Of a stretch of 64,000 nucleotides of DNA, positions 51,800 through 61,155 are shown one piece after another (positions within the stretch are counted from its first letter, which is position 1; the number at the start of each line of letters is the position of its first letter). The notes under the pieces are model-generated. The model made no database searches. It had not been told where the DNA came from and saw only the letters and a program-made list of their open reading frames with translations. The translations under genes and the position numbers were made by a program. Origin of the DNA: Numidum massiliense (GTDB lineage: Bacteria > Bacillota > Bacilli > Thermoactinomycetales > Novibacillaceae); contig NZ_CTDZ01000009.1 in NCBI RefSeq assembly GCF_001375555.1, positions 1,233,758 to 1,297,757 of the forward strand, in the 5' to 3' direction.

Positions 51800-52942
51800 A
51801 TGGATTTTAGTTTGACGAAAGAACAGCGCCTCATACGCGACACGGTGCGCGCCTTTGCGGAAAAAGAGATCGCCCCTAAGGCAGAGCACCTCGATCAGAC
51901 GAGTCAATTTCCGCTGGACACGTTTAAAAAAATGGGCGAACTGGGCCTACTGGGCATCCCGTTCCCGGAGGCGTACGGCGGTGTCGGTGCCGATACGATT
52001 TCATACGCACTCGCCGTTGAAGAAGTCGGGCGCGCCTGCGGCAGTACCGGCTTAAGTTATGCGGCGGCGGTATCGCTCGGGGCAAGTCCGATTTATTATT
52101 TTGGCACGGAGGAACAAAAACAGAAGTACCTCGTACCGCTCGCTTCGGGAGTCGCACTCGGCTCCTTCGGTCTCACGGAAGCGGGGGCGGGGTCTGACGC
52201 GGGGGGCACAGCGACGCGAGCCGTTTGCGAAGGAGACGCGTATGTCATCAACGGCAGCAAATGTTTTATTACGAATGCGAGCTATGCACAGACAGTTATT
52301 GTAACCGCTGTCACGCATAAAAGCCCTAACGGAAAAAACGTCGTCTCCGCCTTTATCGTCCCGACGGAGACGCCGGGTTTTCGCGTGAGCAAGCAGTACG
52401 ACAAGATGGGGTTGCGCGGCTCGAATACGGCCGAGCTAATTTTGGAAGACGTCCGCGTGCCACAGGAAAACTTACTCGGTGACCCGGAAAAAGGGTTCAG
52501 TCAATTTTTGTACACACTCGACGGCGGACGCATCTCGATCGGCGCCCTGTCAGTCGGCATTGCCCAGGCGGCCTTTGAAGCAGCGCTGACGTATGCGAAG
52601 GAGCGAGTCCAATTCGCTCAAGCGATCTCCAAATTTCAAGCGATTCAGTTCAAATTGGCGGACATGGCGACGCAAATCGAGTTGGCGCGCAATATGGTAC
52701 TAAAGGCGGCATGGCTCAAAGATGCCGGGCGCCCCTTTACGAAAGAGTCGGCGATGGCTAAACTGCATGCGTCCGAAATATGCATGCGCGTCTGTGATCA
52801 AGCGGTACAAATTCACGGTGGTTATGGCTACATCAAAGAATATCCAGTCGAACGCTATTTGCGCGACGCTAAGTTAATGGAAATTGGTGAAGGAACGTCA
52901 GAAATTCAGCGCCTCGTCATTGCCCGGCAACTCGGTTGTTAG
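51800..52942 (+). CDS. yngJ: Acyl-CoA dehydrogenase (YngJ-like)
   Basis: 380 residues, FAD enzyme of the short/branched-chain acyl-CoA dehydrogenase family. [33 protein letters not shown] and the C-terminal [20 protein letters not shown] and EGTSEIQ are conserved. By cluster context (carboxyltransferase, hydratase, HMG-CoA lyase) isovaleryl-CoA in leucine breakdown is the likely substrate. AGGAGGGAGAGG precedes the ATG. Confidence 0.92.
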   Translation: MDFSLTKEQRLIRDTVRAFAEKEIAPKAEHLDQTSQFPLDTFKKMGELGLLGIPFPEAYGGVGADTISYALAVEEVGRACGSTGLSYAAAVSLGASPIYYFGTEEQKQKYLVPLASGVALGSFGLTEAGAGSDAGGTATRAVCEGDAYVINGSKCFITNASYAQTVIVTAVTHKSPNGKNVVSAFIVPTETPGFRVSKQYDKMGLRGSNTAELILEDVRVPQENLLGDPEKGFSQFLYTLDGGRISIGALSVGIAQAAFEAALTYAKERVQFAQAISKFQAIQFKLADMATQIELARNMVLKAAWLKDAGRPFTKESAMAKLHASEICMRVCDQAVQIHGGYGYIKEYPVERYLRDAKLMEIGEGTSEIQRLVIARQLGC

Positions 52943-53136
52943 TTGTACCGAATAAATACGAGTGACACGGCCGCGGTACTGTGCGGTACGATCAGAAGTT
53001 ATTTAGGAATTAAAAGTTAGCAGTTAGTGGAGTTATTGATAGCTATTAGTCGATAAAAGTGGAGTGGCTTAAGGGCGTAACGGCGCGCCCACTTGTGCAA
53101 GTACGGATTAAGGGGGTCTAAGGGGGGATTTTTTGT

Positions 53137-54795
53137 ATGGCAGAGCTGTTAAACGTTTCGGTCGGACGGTTGCTAGAAAACGTCGCTACGGCACAGCCCG
53201 AGCACGAGGCAGTCGTTTACCCGGAGCGGAACTTGCGCTATACGTACCGCCAGTTCGACGACGTGTGTCGGCAAGTGGCGAAGGGGTTGATGCACCTCGG
53301 CATCGAGAAGGGTGAGCACGTGGCGATTTGGGCGACGAACCAGCCAGAATGGCTCGTCTCCCAGTTTGCGACAGGGAAAATGGGTGCTGTCCTCGTCACG
53401 GTAAACACGAATTACCGCACGGCAGAGCTAGAGTATTTATTAAAGCAATCGGATGCGACGACGCTCATTTTAATGGAGTCATACCGCGGTGCTTCGTACA
53501 TTGACATGTTATACGAAATCGTACCGGAATTGCGTACGTCCGAGCTAGGCGCATTGTCGTCGGAGCGGTTGCCTTACTTAAAGAACGTCATCGTGCTCGG
53601 TGAGAAGCGCTATCCGGGCATGTATCTCTGGGACGACCTCGTGCAGATGGGAGAGGCGGTGGGCGACGGTGCACTCGACCGACGCACGGATGAACTCGCG
53701 CCGGACGACGTCATTAACATGCAATATACGTCGGGTACGACCGGTTTTCCGAAAGGCGTCATGCTCACGCACAACAACATCGTCAACAACGGGGCACACA
53801 TTGCGGCATCGATGCGCTTGACAGCTGCCGATCGGCTGTGTATTCCGGTCCCCTTTTTCCACTGTTTCGGCTGTGTGTTGGGGACGATGGCGTGTGTGTC
53901 CGTCGGGGCGACGATGGTGCCTGTCGAGTCGTTTGAGCCGCTCACGGTGTTGAAAGCGGTCGAGGTGGAACGTTGTACCGCACTACACGGTGTGCCTACG
54001 ATGTTTATCGCCGAGTTAAACCATCCTGAGTTTGACCGGTTTGACTTGTCGTCGCTGCGCACCGGCATTATGGCTGGCTCGACCTGTCCGATGGAAGTGA
54101 TGAAAGCCGTCATGGGAAAAATGGGCGCGGCACAAATTACGATTGCTTACGGGCAAACGGAGGCGTCTCCCGTCATTACGCAGACGCGCGCCGACGACCC
54201 GATCGACTTAAAAGTGTCTTCCGTCGGACGTAAAATACCGCACGTAGAAGTAAAAATTATCGATCCAACTACGAGGGAAGAGGTACCGACCGGAGAGCAA
54301 GGGGAACTGTGTACGCGCGGTTATCACGTCATGAAGGGGTACTACAAAAATCCGGAAGCGACGGCAGAAGTGATCGATGCCGACGGTTGGCTGCACACGG
54401 GTGATTTGGCGACGATGGATGGGGACGGGTACGTGCAAATAACGGGTCGTTTAAAAGATATGATCATTCGCGGCGGCGAAAACATATATCCGCGGGAAGT
54501 GGAAGAATTTTTGTACACGCATCCACAAATTCTCGACGTACAAATCGTCGGTGTGCCCGATGAGCTGTTCGGTGAAGAAGTGATGGCGTGGATCATTTTA
54601 AAGGAAGACGCAACGTTAACGGCTGAAGACATTCGCGACTACTGTCGCGGTAAAATTGCCCGGCACAAAATACCGCGCTACATCGAATTTTGTCGCGAAT
54701 ACCCGATGACGGCGTCGGGTAAGATCCAGAAGTTCAAACTACGGCAAATGGCGCATGAGTTACTCGGGCTGGGGATTGAAGAAGCTACGAAATGA
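53137..54795 (+). CDS. yngI: AMP-forming acyl-CoA synthetase (YngI-like)
   Basis: 552 residues. AMP-binding signature YTSGTTGFPKGVMLTH, later YGQTEASP, DGWLHTGDLA and GRLKDMIIRGGENIYPREVEE; C-terminal lysine in SGKIQKFKL. Activates a carboxylic acid, by synteny a branched-chain acid or acetoacetate. GGGGGG before ATG. The 194-bp gap after yngJ carries no terminator that I can see. Ends 26 bp before the biotin-carrier gene; yngH (biotin carboxylase), which lies in between in B. subtilis, is missing. Confidence 0.92.
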   Translation: MAELLNVSVGRLLENVATAQPEHEAVVYPERNLRYTYRQFDDVCRQVAKGLMHLGIEKGEHVAIWATNQPEWLVSQFATGKMGAVLVTVNTNYRTAELEYLLKQSDATTLILMESYRGASYIDMLYEIVPELRTSELGALSSERLPYLKNVIVLGEKRYPGMYLWDDLVQMGEAVGDGALDRRTDELAPDDVINMQYTSGTTGFPKGVMLTHNNIVNNGAHIAASMRLTAADRLCIPVPFFHCFGCVLGTMACVSVGATMVPVESFEPLTVLKAVEVERCTALHGVPTMFIAELNHPEFDRFDLSSLRTGIMAGSTCPMEVMKAVMGKMGAAQITIAYGQTEASPVITQTRADDPIDLKVSSVGRKIPHVEVKIIDPTTREEVPTGEQGELCTRGYHVMKGYYKNPEATAEVIDADGWLHTGDLATMDGDGYVQITGRLKDMIIRGGENIYPREVEEFLYTHPQILDVQIVGVPDELFGEEVMAWIILKEDATLTAEDIRDYCRGKIARHKIPRYIEFCREYPMTASGKIQKFKLRQMAHELLGLGIEEATK

Positions 54796-54821
54796 CGAAG
54801 AAGGACATAGGAGGAGAGGAC

Positions 54822-55034
54822 ATGAAACAGATTAAAGCGACGATGGCTGGAAGTGTGTGGAAAATGCTCGTTAGCGAAGGTGAACAAGTGACCGCGGGAC
54901 AAGAAGTCGTTATTTTGGAATCGATGAAAATGGAAATTCCGATTACGGCGGAGACGAGCGGTACGGTGAAAAAGGTGCGCATCGAGGAGGGCGGGTTCGT
55001 CAACGAAGACGACATCTTGATCGAGCTCGCGTAA
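54822..55034 (+). CDS. yngHB: Biotin/lipoyl attachment carrier protein (YngHB-like)
   Basis: 70 residues, one biotinyl domain. Attachment lysine in LESMKMEIPI; GQEVVILE and VNEDDILIEL frame the beta hairpins. ATG at 54822 stands behind GAGGAGAGGA; an in-frame ATG at 54792 overlaps yngI and has no site. Carries CO2 between a biotin carboxylase (not encoded here) and the carboxyltransferase at 57.2 kb. Biotinylated by BirA (24.7 kb). Confidence 0.95.
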   Translation: MKQIKATMAGSVWKMLVSEGEQVTAGQEVVILESMKMEIPITAETSGTVKKVRIEEGGFVNEDDILIELA

Positions 55035-55189
55035 CGTGCGTCTGTGTAAGAAAATGGTTTGCTACCGTTTTGTCATTGTGCGATTAACCACTCCTGATCG
55101 TAAGTAGTGACCACTGTCGATGGCCGGCGACTTAAGGCGTTAAATGGAGAGACACTTGCGACAGGCACTTAAATGGGGTGAAAAAAGTC

Positions 55190-56098
55190 GTGAAATGGCC
55201 GCAAGCTGTGACACTAAAAGAAGTTGGACCGCGCGACGGGTTACAAAATGAGCAGCAATTTTTGGAGACTGAGCATAAAGTTGCATGGATTAACGCCTTG
55301 TCTCAAACGGGTTTAACGTACGTTGAGATCACGTCCTTTGTCCATCCGCGTTGGATGCCGGCTCTTTCGGACGGCGAGTCGGTCGCTAAACAAATTGTGC
55401 GCGTCCCCGGCGTGACGTACGCCGCACTCGTGCCGAACCGCCGTGGGCTCGTACGGGCATTGTCCGCCGATGTGGACGAAGTGGCCGTGTTTATGTCCGC
55501 GAGCGAGACCCATAACCGTAAAAATATTAACAAATCGTGTGCGGACACACTACCTATTTTACGCGAAGTCGTCCGCGAGGCAACGCAAGCGGGCAAGCGC
55601 GTCCGCGGCTACCTTTCGACTGTCTTCGGTTGTCCTTACGAAGGGGAAGTCGCGCACCGTGACGTCTTGCGCCTCGCCGACGCGTTGTTTGAAATGGGCG
55701 TGTACGAAGTGTCGTTCGGCGACACGATTGGTGTCGCCAACCCGCGTCAAGTGCAAATCGTACTGAGCGAGCTGTTGTCTTACTATCCTGCGGAAAAACT
55801 GGCGCTCCACTTTCACGACACGCGGGGGACAGCAATCGCTAACGTCCTCGCCGCGCTCGATTTAGGGATTACTGTGTTTGACGGCTCAGTCGGCGGGCTC
55901 GGCGGTTGTCCCTATGCGCCGGGGGCATCGGGTAACATCGCGACCGACGATTTGTTGTACATGCTCGCCGAAATGGGGATTTCCACCGGAATCGACCGCG
56001 ACAAACTGCACGAGGCTGCACGCTTCATTCAAGAAAAAATTGGCCGTCAGCTGCCGAGTCACCAGTTGCGAGCGCTTTCTGGGACGATGAGTAAATAA
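55190..56098 (+). CDS. yngG: Hydroxymethylglutaryl-CoA lyase (YngG-like)
   Basis: 302 residues. KEVGPRDGLQNE opens the barrel, HFHDTRG gives metal ligands, and the catalytic Cys lies in GGLGGCPYAPGASGN. Splits HMG-CoA into acetyl-CoA and acetoacetate, the last step of leucine breakdown. GTG 55190 is 9 nt after TGGGGTG; GTG 55178 is inside that site. The preceding 155-bp gap shows no strong hairpin. Confidence 0.95.
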   Translation: MKWPQAVTLKEVGPRDGLQNEQQFLETEHKVAWINALSQTGLTYVEITSFVHPRWMPALSDGESVAKQIVRVPGVTYAALVPNRRGLVRALSADVDEVAVFMSASETHNRKNINKSCADTLPILREVVREATQAGKRVRGYLSTVFGCPYEGEVAHRDVLRLADALFEMGVYEVSFGDTIGVANPRQVQIVLSELLSYYPAEKLALHFHDTRGTAIANVLAALDLGITVFDGSVGGLGGCPYAPGASGNIATDDLLYMLAEMGISTGIDRDKLHEAARFIQEKIGRQLPSHQLRALSGTMSK

Positions 56099-56205
56099 AG
56101 CATATATTTTATCTGTCGGTTCATTGTCGGATGCAACATCGGTTAACGATGAGCTTTCGTGTGTGTTTCTAATAAATGTGTTGCCAAGCGGGGGAGGTAA
56201 GGGAC

Positions 56206-56997
56206 ATGTCTACCGTGGAGCATACGGTAACTGTAGCGAAAGAGGCGACAGGCGTTGTCACTGTGACGTTAAACCGCCCGCAAGCGGCTAACGCGATGTC
56301 GCTGAAGTTACTACACGAATTGAACGAAGCGGTACAAAGTATGACGTACGACCGCACCGTGCGCTGTGTCATCGTCACGGGGGCCGGCGACAAAGCGTTT
56401 TGCGCAGGTGCGGATCTAAAAGAGCGCGCCGGAATGAATGCGACCGAAGTGCGGCAAACAGTCGCATTAATTCGCAGCAACATGGATCGTCTAGCCGAAT
56501 TGCCGCAACCGGTCATCGCCGCTGTCAACGGGACGGCTTTTGGCGGGGGAACGGAGCTGGCACTCGCGTGCGACATTCGCTTAGCCGCTGAGCATGCGTC
56601 GTTTGCCCTAACAGAAACGTCGCTCGGGATCATTCCCGGCGCAGGTGGTACGCAGCGGTTGGCGCGCCTGGTGGGGCTCGGGCGGGCGAAGGAGCTCATC
56701 TTCACGGCGCGGCGCGTACAAGCGGAAGAGGCGGCGCGCATCGGCCTCGTCGAATACGTTACGCCGGCAGCATCACTAATGGAAAGAGCGCAAGCGTTGG
56801 CCACCCAAATTGCGAGTAACGCGCCGATCGCTGTCGCGCAGGCGAAATTTGCGATTGACAAAGGGTATGACAGCGACCTTCATACCGGGCTGGCGATCGA
56901 AAAAAGTGCGTACGAAGTGACAATTCCGACAGAGGACCGCATGGAAGGGTTACGTGCCTTTAAAGAGAAGCGCCGCCCGAGATTTAAAGGCGAGTAA
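56206..56997 (+). CDS. yngF: Enoyl-CoA hydratase/isomerase (methylglutaconyl-CoA hydratase-like, YngF)
   Basis: 263 residues, crotonase fold. Oxyanion-hole segments AFCAGADLKERAGM and GTAFGGGTELALACD and the catalytic Glu in ETSLGIIPGAGGTQRL are present. By cluster position hydrates 3-methylglutaconyl-CoA. ATG at 56206 follows GGGGAGG; an upstream ATG at 56176 has none. Confidence 0.93.
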   Translation: MSTVEHTVTVAKEATGVVTVTLNRPQAANAMSLKLLHELNEAVQSMTYDRTVRCVIVTGAGDKAFCAGADLKERAGMNATEVRQTVALIRSNMDRLAELPQPVIAAVNGTAFGGGTELALACDIRLAAEHASFALTETSLGIIPGAGGTQRLARLVGLGRAKELIFTARRVQAEEAARIGLVEYVTPAASLMERAQALATQIASNAPIAVAQAKFAIDKGYDSDLHTGLAIEKSAYEVTIPTEDRMEGLRAFKEKRRPRFKGE

Positions 56998-57190
56998 TGC
57001 AGCGACGTGTAACGCTGCTGCTTAACTCGGCAGCGACAGCTGGAGGGCAGCGTAGATGTGTTCGTCGCGGGTGCCGGTTCGAAGTAGCGACGGGAAAGTA
57101 GCAGGATGAAGGTGCGCAAGTCGCATGGTGCAGGCAGGTAGGCAGTATCATAACAAGCAGCAGGATAAATAGGAGAAGTGGGGGAGACCG

Positions 57191-58717
57191 ATGACTGAAA
57201 AAAACTTGCAAGTTTACATAGACCGTATCACTCGCGGAGGGGCAGCCAAGTATCACGAAAAAAACGCGGAAAAAGGAAAGATGTTCGTGCGCGAGCGGCT
57301 AAGCCTATTGTTTGACGACGATGTCGAATTAGAGGATGCGTTGTTCGCCAACTGCTTGGCTGACGATTTACCGGCCGACGGCGTCGTTACCGCGATCGGC
57401 AAAGTGAACGGGCAGACCGTCTGCGTCATGGCCAACGATTCGACGGTGAAGGCGGGGTCGTGGGGTTGGCGCACCGTGGAAAAGATCATCCGCATCCAAG
57501 AGACGGCGGAAAAGCTATCTGTGCCACTCGTTTATTTAGTCGACTCAGCCGGCGCGCGCATTACCGATCAGATCGAGATGTTTCCGGGACGGCGCGGAGC
57601 TGGACGCATTTTTTACAACCAAGTGAAACTGTCCGGACAGATCCCGCAAATATGTTTGTTGTTCGGACCGTCAGCCGCTGGAGGCGCATACATTCCCGCG
57701 TTTTGCGACGTGGTCATTATGGTCGAAGGAAACGCTTCGATGTATCTCGGCTCGCCGCGCATGGCGGAAATGGTCATCGGGGAGAAAGTGTCGTTAGAGG
57801 AAATGGGTGGCGGGCGCATGCATTGTTCCGTCTCTGGGTGCGGCGACTTTTTAGCGGCTAACGAAGAAGAAGCGATCGCGACAGCGCGCACGTACTTGTC
57901 GTACTTTCCGGTCAATTACACGGCGCATCCGCCGCAGCAGACGCCACAAGCTCCGCCGGCCTTCGACCGTGCGATAGAAGAGATCATCCCCGCCAATCAA
58001 AACGCACCGTTCAACATGATCGACCTCGTTGAACGCCTCGTCGATCAGGATTCGTTTTTAGAAATAAAGAAGCTGTTCGCACCAGAACTCATCACTGGAT
58101 TGGCCCGGCTCGACGGGAGGCCGATTGGAATCGTCGCCAACCAGCCGCGCGTCAAAGGGGGAGTTCTCTTCGCCGATTCTGCCGACAAAGCGGCGCGATT
58201 CATTACGTTATGTGACGCGTTCAACATCCCGCTGCTTTTTCTCGCTGACGTCCCCGGGTTTATGATCGGGACAAAAGTAGAAAGGGCAGGTATCATTCGC
58301 CACGGGGCGAAAATGATCGCCGCGATGTCGGAAGTGACCGTTCCGAAAATTTCCGTCATCGTGCGCAAAGCGTACGGTGCTGGCCTGTACGCAATGGCCG
58401 GGCCGGCGTTTGAGCCCGATTGCTGTCTCGCGCTTCCGACGGCACAAATAGCCGTCATGGGACCGGAAGCCGCCGTTAACGCCGTGTACGCCAACAAAAT
58501 TGCCGCCTTACCGCCAGAAGAGCGCGCTACCTTCATTGACCAAAAGCGCACCGAGTACCGCGAAGACATCGATCTTTACCGTCTCGCCTCAGAGATGGTC
58601 ATCGACGGCATCATTCCGGCACACCGTTTGCGCGACGAACTGAGCAAACGGTTCGCCACCTATGCTTCCAAGAACGTTTCGTTTGCGGCGCGCAAACATC
58701 CGGTGTATCCCGTATGA
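57191..58717 (+). CDS. yngE: Acyl-CoA carboxylase beta (carboxyltransferase) subunit (YngE-like)
   Basis: 508 residues. Two crotonase-like halves: KVNGQTVCVMANDSTVKAGSWG, then YLVDSAGARITDQIEMFPGRRGAG and GPSAAGGAYIPA; second half GGVLFADSADKAARFI, DVPGFMIG and KAYGAGLYAM. Moves CO2 from biotin to methylcrotonyl- or propionyl-CoA; the leucine context favours methylcrotonyl-CoA. GTGGGGGAG before ATG. Last gene of the cluster. Confidence 0.94.
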   Translation: MTEKNLQVYIDRITRGGAAKYHEKNAEKGKMFVRERLSLLFDDDVELEDALFANCLADDLPADGVVTAIGKVNGQTVCVMANDSTVKAGSWGWRTVEKIIRIQETAEKLSVPLVYLVDSAGARITDQIEMFPGRRGAGRIFYNQVKLSGQIPQICLLFGPSAAGGAYIPAFCDVVIMVEGNASMYLGSPRMAEMVIGEKVSLEEMGGGRMHCSVSGCGDFLAANEEEAIATARTYLSYFPVNYTAHPPQQTPQAPPAFDRAIEEIIPANQNAPFNMIDLVERLVDQDSFLEIKKLFAPELITGLARLDGRPIGIVANQPRVKGGVLFADSADKAARFITLCDAFNIPLLFLADVPGFMIGTKVERAGIIRHGAKMIAAMSEVTVPKISVIVRKAYGAGLYAMAGPAFEPDCCLALPTAQIAVMGPEAAVNAVYANKIAALPPEERATFIDQKRTEYREDIDLYRLASEMVIDGIIPAHRLRDELSKRFATYASKNVSFAARKHPVYPV

Positions 58718-58794
58718 AATAATGTTGAACCTTTTTGTTTCCCGCTTCGTCATTATAAGTGAACGGATGTTGACGGTGGGGCGACGATCAAAAA

Positions 58795-58819
58795 AAAGCC
58801 CGGTCAAGCACCGGGCTTT
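58795..58819 (-). terminator. Terminator, mainly for the minus strand
   Basis: AAAGCCCGGT/ACCGGGCTTT exact 10-bp stem with a 5-nt loop. Seven A residues at 58791-58797 become the T-run of minus-strand transcripts. On the plus strand it may also stop yngE transcripts, less efficiently. Confidence 0.85.
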
Positions 58820-58864
58820 AAGGCATAGGTAGGTGAAATTGGGATATAATACGACACATAGTCA

Positions 58865-59062
58865 TCATTTTGCGTCAAGTAGTAAAGTGAACCGCGGCCC
58901 AACTGTCTCAGCGTGTAACACGTCTTCTGTTAAGCGATGACGGTAAGCGAGTTGGCCTAAACAGTGTTCACTGCGCCTCGCTTCGACCATTTCCGGGGCA
59001 ATACCGTGCGCGCGTAAATGGTCTAACAAAGACGGATCGAGGGAATGTAACCAGTTAGTCAG
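58865..59062 (-). CDS. Small unknown protein, probable CTG start
   Basis: 65 residues, soluble and rich in Leu, His and Arg (NWLHSLDPSLLDHLRAHGIAPEMVEARR...LGQLAYRHRL). I know no family. The strong site GGGAGGTG (minus strand) is 6 nt before CTG 59062, while GTG 59071 falls inside the site and GTG 59083 has nothing upstream; ATG 59146 is far away. The well-formed terminator downstream on the same strand supports a real gene. Confidence 0.6.
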   Translation of the reverse strand: MTNWLHSLDPSLLDHLRAHGIAPEMVEARRSEHCLGQLAYRHRLTEDVLHAETVGPRFTLLLDAK

Positions 59063-59212
59063 GACCGTCACCTCCCTTCTCACCTGTACAACGTAGTATG
59101 GCTTAGCATCTGTCGCGCTATGTCTGCCAGTATTTATTTTGCCCATAGCCGTTATAAACGCCCCGCCCTGTGCATACGTTTAAAAGCATACGATGCATAG
59201 GGTGGTATCCAC

Positions 59213-59920
59213 ATGTATATACAACGGTGGCGCAAAACCTTTACTGTCCTGTTGATCGTTGTAGCGGCTCTCGGATGCGGCTTACTCGGCATGATGCACG
59301 ACCGTGTCGAGCGTGTAACAAAACAGCTTGCTCCGGCGGATGAAATCCTACCCGACGAAAATGTCGTCACACGCGTGATCAATCACTTTTTAGAAAAAAA
59401 AGGGCAAGTGTCCTTTCGCTTGCACGTCGTTGAGGATGGAAAAATAACCGCCAATATGACCGGTACTTTCCGCCAGCAGCAGTGGAAAACGTGCAGGGAA
59501 AGGCAATCCTTGCAATTGTCCGGCAGAAATGAGCAAATCCGAGAAATAAAAAAGGGGGAAAAGCAAGCACCTATTAAAGATCCACTGCAAGGGCTCGTCT
59601 CTCCCCGCGATCACCTCCGGCAACTGCAAGCGGCGCATTATCGACCGATTTACGCTGCCGAGAACCGCAGCGCAGCAGCGACGTCAGCCGTACAACTGTC
59701 GTTAACCGAAGAGCAAATTGTCAATACGTTAAAAAGTATTTTGGGTGATACATTCACATCGGAAAATGTGCTACAGCAGCTGGCGCACAATGTAGAAATT
59801 CGTTATGTACTCGTTTACGATAAGAAAATCTTTGACCTTAAGCAATTAAAAATGGAAATCAGACACAAAGATGCATCTATACGCGGGTTAACTTACTTAT
59901 TTGAGGAGACGTCTGAGTGA
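59213..59920 (+). CDS. Membrane-anchored or secreted protein, function unknown
   Basis: 235 residues with an N-terminal hydrophobic segment about 9-28 and a mature region of mixed helix and strand (VSFRLHVVEDGKITANMTGTF). I recognise no domain. AGGGTGGT precedes the ATG. Ends overlapping the TseB-like gene by GTGA, so both are translated together and may act together at the cell surface. Confidence 0.75.
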   Translation: MYIQRWRKTFTVLLIVVAALGCGLLGMMHDRVERVTKQLAPADEILPDENVVTRVINHFLEKKGQVSFRLHVVEDGKITANMTGTFRQQQWKTCRERQSLQLSGRNEQIREIKKGEKQAPIKDPLQGLVSPRDHLRQLQAAHYRPIYAAENRSAAATSAVQLSLTEEQIVNTLKSILGDTFTSENVLQQLAHNVEIRYVLVYDKKIFDLKQLKMEIRHKDASIRGLTYLFEETSE

Positions 59921-60420
59921 AACGTTGGGCGATCATACTTGGGATTGTCACCTTGCTAATCGTTTGGCAATTACTACTTGTTTACAATAATTTTAAGGGA
60001 TCAGAATTAGATTTAACTAACGAAGGTTTGACGGTGGCGAAAGAAAAGGCGGCTGTCGTTACTGCTCAGTCGGTGACGTATTATCCCGGCGACGGAGGAT
60101 ACGTTGTCATCAATGGGAAACAAAAGGACGGCGCGGACGTCATCGTCTGGGTACAAAATGGCGACGTCTGGTCCGAACGACTGGCAAATAGCGTGGATCA
60201 AAAACAACTGCGCGCGCAACTGTCGGAGGCGGTCATTAAACGTATCACCCCGGGGATGATGACCGTGCCACGCGGTCAAAACGGCGCCAAAGGAAAGAAA
60301 GATGAACAAGGTGAAAAACGCCCGCTCTGGGAAGTGTATTACGAAACAGCGACGGGCGAATCGTATTACGAGTGCTTCGATTATAAAAGCGGAAAAAGCG
60401 TCAAAAAGATCGAACTGTAA
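59917..60420 (+). CDS. ypmB: YpmB/TseB-like protein (DUF5590/PepSY)
   Basis: 167 residues. N-terminal anchor about 5-23, then two PepSY-like halves, the second ending with YYECFDYKSGKSVKKIEL. This matches YpmB (TseB), which in B. subtilis influences cell-wall elongation by the PBP2A pathway. An insert PRGQNGAKGKKDEQGEK around 128-144 separates two strands. GTG start overlaps the gene before. The usual neighbours dinG, ypmA and aspB are missing. A strong terminator follows. Confidence 0.8.
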   Translation: MKRWAIILGIVTLLIVWQLLLVYNNFKGSELDLTNEGLTVAKEKAAVVTAQSVTYYPGDGGYVVINGKQKDGADVIVWVQNGDVWSERLANSVDQKQLRAQLSEAVIKRITPGMMTVPRGQNGAKGKKDEQGEKRPLWEVYYETATGESYYECFDYKSGKSVKKIEL

Positions 60421-60457
60421 TTCGCAGGGAACTTTAAGAGAATCCACATCAGGTGAG

Positions 60458-60498
60458 AAAACCGCTCCGACCGTCTATGTCGGCTAGCGGTTTTTTTT
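60458..60498 (+). terminator. Terminator after ypmB
   Basis: AAAACCGCT (60458-60466) with AGCGGTTTT (60486-60494), inner CCGAC/GTCGG stem, and a run of eight T residues. Confidence 0.92.
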
Positions 60499-60540
60499 TA
60501 CTGCTTGCTCAATACTTCCAGCTAAAAAGTATAACTCGTA

Positions 60541-60549
60541 TGATATACT
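60541..60549 (+). promoter_or_regulatory. Extended -10 promoter of the mini-FtsH pair
   Basis: TGATATACT: extended TG and TATACT; the -35 (CTAAAA) is poor. Start near 60556. Confidence 0.5.
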
Positions 60550-60609
60550 AATAGTGTTGCTTATGCGAAGGAACGTGAGTAAAAAAAGGAACACAAGGAG
60601 GCGTAACGA

Positions 60610-61155
60610 TTGAAAAAAATACGTCTACTTCCCGCCGTCCTAAGCCTTGTCATTACAGGTTCTGTCTTGTTCGGCGGATGGTTTTTTTATGAAGTGAAAA
60701 CGGTGAAACAGCCGCTACGCGAACTGCTTGTGCAAGAAAAGTACGTGACTCATTACGAGATTGATGTCACACCGAAAACCGTAGCGATCGAATTAAATGT
60801 TACGCCTTCTTTTTTACTTTCTCAAGATTATATCCGTTTACTCGAACAGGCTAAAGAGATGAGTGGGCGTGAGCACGTGACGATCACTTTAAAGGACAAG
60901 CCAAACGCACGCTTGTACGGGGCGTGGAGTGAACTTTATTTTCTGTTAGCTGAAGGTGTAGAAACGAGTGACTACTATACGATGCAGGAGAGAATCGAAA
61001 AACATCCAGCGACAAAATCGGTAGAGACACAAGTTGCGCTGGACGCTGACCACTTGTATGTGTGGCTGCAAGATGCGTCCGGAACCGGAAAGCACTCACT
61101 GTTTCGGACACTTCCGATGACTGTCGGCGAGAACAGGGGGGGAGGAAATGGTTAA
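60610..61155 (+). CDS. Membrane-anchored partner of the mini-FtsH, function unknown
   Basis: 181 residues. One membrane segment about 8-27; then about 150 external residues with helices and strands (YEIDVTPKTVAIELNVTPSFLL). No catalytic motif. TTG start 7-8 nt after AAGGAGGCG. The 3' end overlaps the FtsH-like gene by 8 bp, so the two are made together. It may supply the external part that the shortened FtsH lacks; this is inference. Confidence 0.75.
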   Translation: MKKIRLLPAVLSLVITGSVLFGGWFFYEVKTVKQPLRELLVQEKYVTHYEIDVTPKTVAIELNVTPSFLLSQDYIRLLEQAKEMSGREHVTITLKDKPNARLYGAWSELYFLLAEGVETSDYYTMQERIEKHPATKSVETQVALDADHLYVWLQDASGTGKHSLFRTLPMTVGENRGGGNG

